DNA of 7,912 nucleotides from Alphaproteobacteria bacterium (GTDB lineage: Bacteria > Pseudomonadota > Alphaproteobacteria > Rhodobacterales > Rhodobacteraceae): assembly GCA_030425945.1 (NCBI GenBank), contig JAUHZL010000124.1, forward strand, positions 1-7,912, written 5' to 3'. A program made the position numbers and the translations under genes. Below, in pieces: positions 6,125 to 7,912 of this stretch. Positions within the stretch are counted from its first letter, which is position 1. Every line of letters begins with the position of its first letter. Below the pieces are notes generated by a model. It was given only the letters and a program-made list of their open reading frames with translations, had not been told where the DNA came from and ran no database searches.

Positions 6125-6149
6125 GGGCGTCCGGACCGCACCGACGCCC
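6125..6149 (+). terminator. Hairpin directly after lysC
   Basis: GGGCGTC (6125-6131) pairs perfectly with GACGCCC (6143-6149) around an 11-base loop, starting on the base after the lysC stop codon. No U tract follows, as is common in GC-rich alphaproteobacteria. The right arm touches the first unit of the 11-bp repeat array, so the same bases may serve both. Confidence 0.45.
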
Positions 6150-6191
6150 TCGGTATCGCGTCGGCAGAACGTCGGTATCACGTCGGTGCGA
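6148..6191 (+). repeat. Four-unit 11-bp tandem repeat, consensus CGTCGGTATCR
   Basis: Units begin at 6148 (CCTCGGTATCG), 6159 (CGTCGGCAGAA), 6170 (CGTCGGTATCA) and 6181 (CGTCGGTGCGA). The hexamer CGTCGG recurs at exact 11-base steps, with one mismatch in the first unit. One unit per helical turn is the geometry of direct-repeat operators bound side by side by OmpR/PhoB-family response regulators. It is 143 bases upstream of the antiporter's TTG start and on the same strand. The spacing is seen; the regulator is inference. Confidence 0.5.
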
Positions 6192-6225
6192 CCGTGCGCC
6201 GACGTAACCGGACCGTAACGGTCCG
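6180..6225. repeat. Two adjacent inverted repeats in the lysC-antiporter gap
   Basis: ACGTCGG (6180-6186) pairs with CCGACGT (6199-6205), and CGGACCG (6209-6215) pairs with CGGTCCG (6219-6225) around the loop TAA. The second is a compact 7-bp stem that could be a second transcription stop for lysC or an operator. The rest of the 209-base gap (6226-6333) holds an AT-rich patch, GAATATTTT at 6237-6245, which may include a -10 element, and the direct repeat GGCCGGGCC at 6294-6302 and 6310-6318. Confidence 0.4.
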
Positions 6226-6333
6226 TCCCGCCGCCTGAATATTTTCGCGGGCCTCTGGTGCGGCGCGCTGCCCCCTCCCACCTGCGCTGCGACGGCCGGG
6301 CCCATGGGGGGCCGGGCCGCGGAGAGACTTCCC

Positions 6334-7254
6334 TTGGACATCCTGTTCGTGGCCGCCGGCCTCGCCCTGTTGCTGGGCGGCGGCGAGCTGTTCGTGCGCG
6401 GCGCGGCCAACCTGGCGCAGGCGCTGCGGCTGTCGCCGATGCTGATCGGCGTCGTGGTGGTGGGCTTCGGCACCTCGCTGCCGGAACTGGTCACCTCGCT
6501 GGGTGCCGCGTGGTCGGGCGCACCGGGCCTCGCCGTCGGCAACGTCGTCGGCTCGAACATCGCCAATATCCTGCTGATCCTCGGCCTCGCCGCCGCGCTG
6601 GCCCCGATCCCGGTGGCACAGGGCGTGCTGCGCCGCGAGGGCCTCGCCGTCGCGCTGGCGACGCTGCTGGGCGGCGCGGTGCTGATGACGGGCAATCTCG
6701 GGTCCGGGGCGGCGGCCGTGCTGCTGAGCGGCTTCGCGATCTACCTGGTGTGGTCGCTGTGCGGGGCGCACGCGGCCCCGCCGGAGGACGCCACCTTCCG
6801 CCCGGGTGTCTGGCGGAATGCCGCGCTGGCGCTCGGCGGGCTGGTGCCGGTGCTGGCGGGCGCGGACCTGCTGGTGCGCGGCGGCGTCGGGCTGGCGCGC
6901 GGCTGGGGCGTGTCGGAGACGCTGATCGGCGTGACGGTGGTCGCGGTCGGCACCTCGCTGCCGGAACTCGTCACCTCGGTCGTCGCGGCGCGGCGCGGTC
7001 AGTCCGCGCTGGCGCTGGGCAATGTCTTCGGCTCGAACGTGTTCAACCTGCTCGGCATCCTCGGCGCGACGGCGCTCGTCGCCCCGGTGCCGGTGCCGGA
7101 CGACATCCTGCGGATCGACCTGTGGGCGATGGCGGCGGCGACCGGGCTGATGCTGTGGGTCGCGGCCAGCGGCGCGCGGATCACCCGCGGCGAGGGCGGC
7201 GTCCTGCTGGGGCTGTGGCTGGTCTGGACGGCCGGGCGGGCCGCGCTGGGCTGA
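6334..7254 (+). CDS. CaCA-family Na+/Ca2+-type antiporter (YrbG-like)
   Basis: The 306-residue inner-membrane protein should exchange Ca2+ (or another cation) for Na+, K+ or H+. It is almost wholly hydrophobic, consistent with about ten helices, and carries the two alpha repeats of the family: GFGTSLPELVTSL (about 44-56) with GNVVGSNIANILLILG (69-84), and VGTSLPELVTSV (about 205-216) with GNVFGSNVFNLLGILG (229-244). E51 and E211 match the ion-binding glutamates of these exchangers. The start is TTG 6334: GGAGAG (6321-6326) lies 7 bases before it. ATG 6304 would add 10 residues (MGGRAAERLP) but has no ribosome site. The ion cannot be decided. It sits between lysC and ptsP with its own upstream gap, so it is probably transcribed separately. 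Confidence 0.88.
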   Translation: MDILFVAAGLALLLGGGELFVRGAANLAQALRLSPMLIGVVVVGFGTSLPELVTSLGAAWSGAPGLAVGNVVGSNIANILLILGLAAALAPIPVAQGVLRREGLAVALATLLGGAVLMTGNLGSGAAAVLLSGFAIYLVWSLCGAHAAPPEDATFRPGVWRNAALALGGLVPVLAGADLLVRGGVGLARGWGVSETLIGVTVVAVGTSLPELVTSVVAARRGQSALALGNVFGSNVFNLLGILGATALVAPVPVPDDILRIDLWAMAAATGLMLWVAASGARITRGEGGVLLGLWLVWTAGRAALG

Positions 7255-7258
7255 GACC

Positions 7259-7289
7259 GCGCGCCAGGGGCTGCCCGGAAATCGCGCGC
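7259..7289 (+). terminator. GC-rich hairpin after the antiporter gene
   Basis: GCGCGC (7259-7264) and GCGCGC (7284-7289) are self-complementary and can close a stem containing a smaller GGG/CCC stem. It starts 4 bases after the stop. There is no U tract, and similar structures arise easily at this base composition, so support is weak. Confidence 0.25.
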
Positions 7290-7339
7290 CGGGGCGGGGG
7301 AGGTGCCGCCGGTTTGGACGCGCCGTGCGCCGGGGCGGG
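7284..7339 (+). repeat. Pair of 15-base direct repeats GYGCGCCGGGGCGGG
   Basis: The motif occurs at 7284-7298 and 7325-7339 with one difference, 41 bases apart, in the 198-base gap before ptsP. It may be a regulatory repeat or only a product of extreme GC content. No gene is visible in this gap. Confidence 0.3.
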
Positions 7340-7369
7340 CGGGGTCCGGCCGCCGCCGCACCGGCAGCG

Positions 7370-7398
7370 TTGCGTGAGCGGACGCGGACCGCTATCCC
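7370..7398 (+). promoter_or_regulatory. Putative ptsP promoter
   Basis: TTGCGT (7370-7375) and TATCCC (7393-7398) are 17 bases apart, a reasonable sigma-70 pairing for a GC-rich alphaproteobacterium. It would give a leader of about 45-50 bases before the ptsP ATG. That leader contains a dyad, CCCTGT (7396-7401) with ACAGGG (7411-7416), whose core TGTCCC-G-GGGACA is a perfect inverted repeat. Confidence 0.4.
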
Positions 7399-7452
7399 TG
7401 TGTCCCGGGGACAGGGCCGGGAAGAGCCCCGGTCCGACAGGGAACGAGGCAC

Positions 7453-7912
7453 ATGCCGCACAGGACGGAATCGGAGTCGCGCAAGCTGCTCCGGCGCTTG
7501 CAGGCCACGCTGGCCGATGCGGGAGCCGGGCAGGAACGGCTCGACAAGATCACCCACCTGATCGCGGACAGCATGGGGACCGAGGTCTGCTCGATCTACC
7601 TGTTCCGGGATGCCGACACGCTGGAGCTTTGCGCGACCGAGGGTCTGAACAAGGCCGCCGTCCACGTCACGCGGATGCGGGTCGGCGAGGGTCTGGTGGG
7701 GCGCGTGGCGCGCAGCGGGCGGCCGATCAACACCGCCGACGCGCCCGGCACGCGCGGCTTCCGTTTCATGCCGGAGACCGGCGAAGAGGTGTTCTCGTCC
7801 TTCCTCGGGGTGCCGGTGCAGCGGCTGGGCGAGGTCAAGGGCGTGCTCGTCGTGCAGTCGAAGCAGGCCCGCGAGTATTCCGAGGACGAGCTCTACGCGC
7901 TGGAAGTCGTCG
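7453..7912 (+). CDS. ptsP: PtsP, nitrogen-PTS phosphoenolpyruvate phosphotransferase (enzyme I-Ntr), 5' part
   Basis: The first 153 residues are present; the gene continues past the window edge (full family length is about 750). After a short charged helix (SESRKLLRRLQATLADAG), residues about 28-153 form a GAF sensor domain: RLDKITHLIADSMGTEVCSIYLF, ELCATEGLN, RVGEGLVGRVARSGRPINTADAP and FLGVPVQRLGEVKGVLVVQSK. This is the N-terminal domain of enzyme I-Ntr, which takes phosphate from PEP and passes it to NPr and IIA-Ntr, linking nitrogen status (the GAF domain senses glutamine in studied relatives) to regulation. The catalytic histidine and PEP-binding barrel would lie beyond the window. GAGG precedes the ATG closely. 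Other GAF proteins share these motifs, but the sequence style and lysC neighbourhood favour PtsP. Confidence 0.85.
   Translation, partial: MPHRTESESRKLLRRLQATLADAGAGQERLDKITHLIADSMGTEVCSIYLFRDADTLELCATEGLNKAAVHVTRMRVGEGLVGRVARSGRPINTADAPGTRGFRFMPETGEEVFSSFLGVPVQRLGEVKGVLVVQSKQAREYSEDELYALEVV

Noticed and set aside
4778..6181. Long minus-strand open frame opposite lysC
   Set aside because: Its His/Asp/Arg-rich translation has no family signature, while the plus strand encodes a complete aspartokinase.
6178..7665. 495-codon minus-strand frame opposite the antiporter and ptsP
   Set aside because: It crosses two genes and two intergenic gaps; the translation is Gln/Arg/Ala-rich low complexity, an artefact of high GC.

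Overview
The window is about 70% GC and reads as a chromosomal segment of an alphaproteobacterium, most likely of the Rhodobacteraceae/Roseobacter group. The protein sequences (DUF1178 protein, 'LPKGWP' NUDIX hydrolase, Flp-like mini-pilin, class of aspartokinase, PtsP with N-terminal GAF) and the lysC-ptsP neighbourhood point there; this is inference from sequence style, not from a database search.

Left part (1-2508) is all on the minus strand. Reading with transcription: a periplasmic glutathione-peroxidase-family protein (2508-1984) overlaps by 4 bases a zinc-dependent histone-deacetylase/AcuC-family deacetylase (1987-842). After a 203-base gap holding a perfect FNR/CRP-type dyad (785-798) comes an IclR-family regulator gene (638-102). 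That gene loses its C-terminal half where the sequence passes into a stretch of clearly lower GC (about 47%, positions 1 to about 130), which looks like a rearrangement or insertion junction cut off by the window edge.

Middle part (2509-4806) is on the plus strand, divergent from the peroxidase: a NUDIX hydrolase, a DUF1178 zinc-ribbon protein, a short-chain dehydrogenase starting 2 bases after the DUF1178 stop, and a 95-residue Flp-type prepilin-like membrane protein with no pilus machinery beside it.

Right part (4886-7912) is also plus strand: aspartate kinase lysC, with a strong internal ribosome site and in-frame ATG just before its ACT domains (a probable second, regulatory-subunit product); a 209-base intergenic region with a terminator-like hairpin, a four-unit 11-bp tandem repeat and two further dyads; a CaCA-family Na+/Ca2+-type antiporter that probably starts at TTG; and the start of ptsP (nitrogen-PTS enzyme I), which runs off the right edge.

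Most of this is ordinary core-genome content and I see no defence, CRISPR or biosynthetic system. The observations most worth a second look are the 11-bp phased repeat upstream of the antiporter, the internal lysC start, the broken IclR gene at a composition boundary, and the FNR-type dyad upstream of it.
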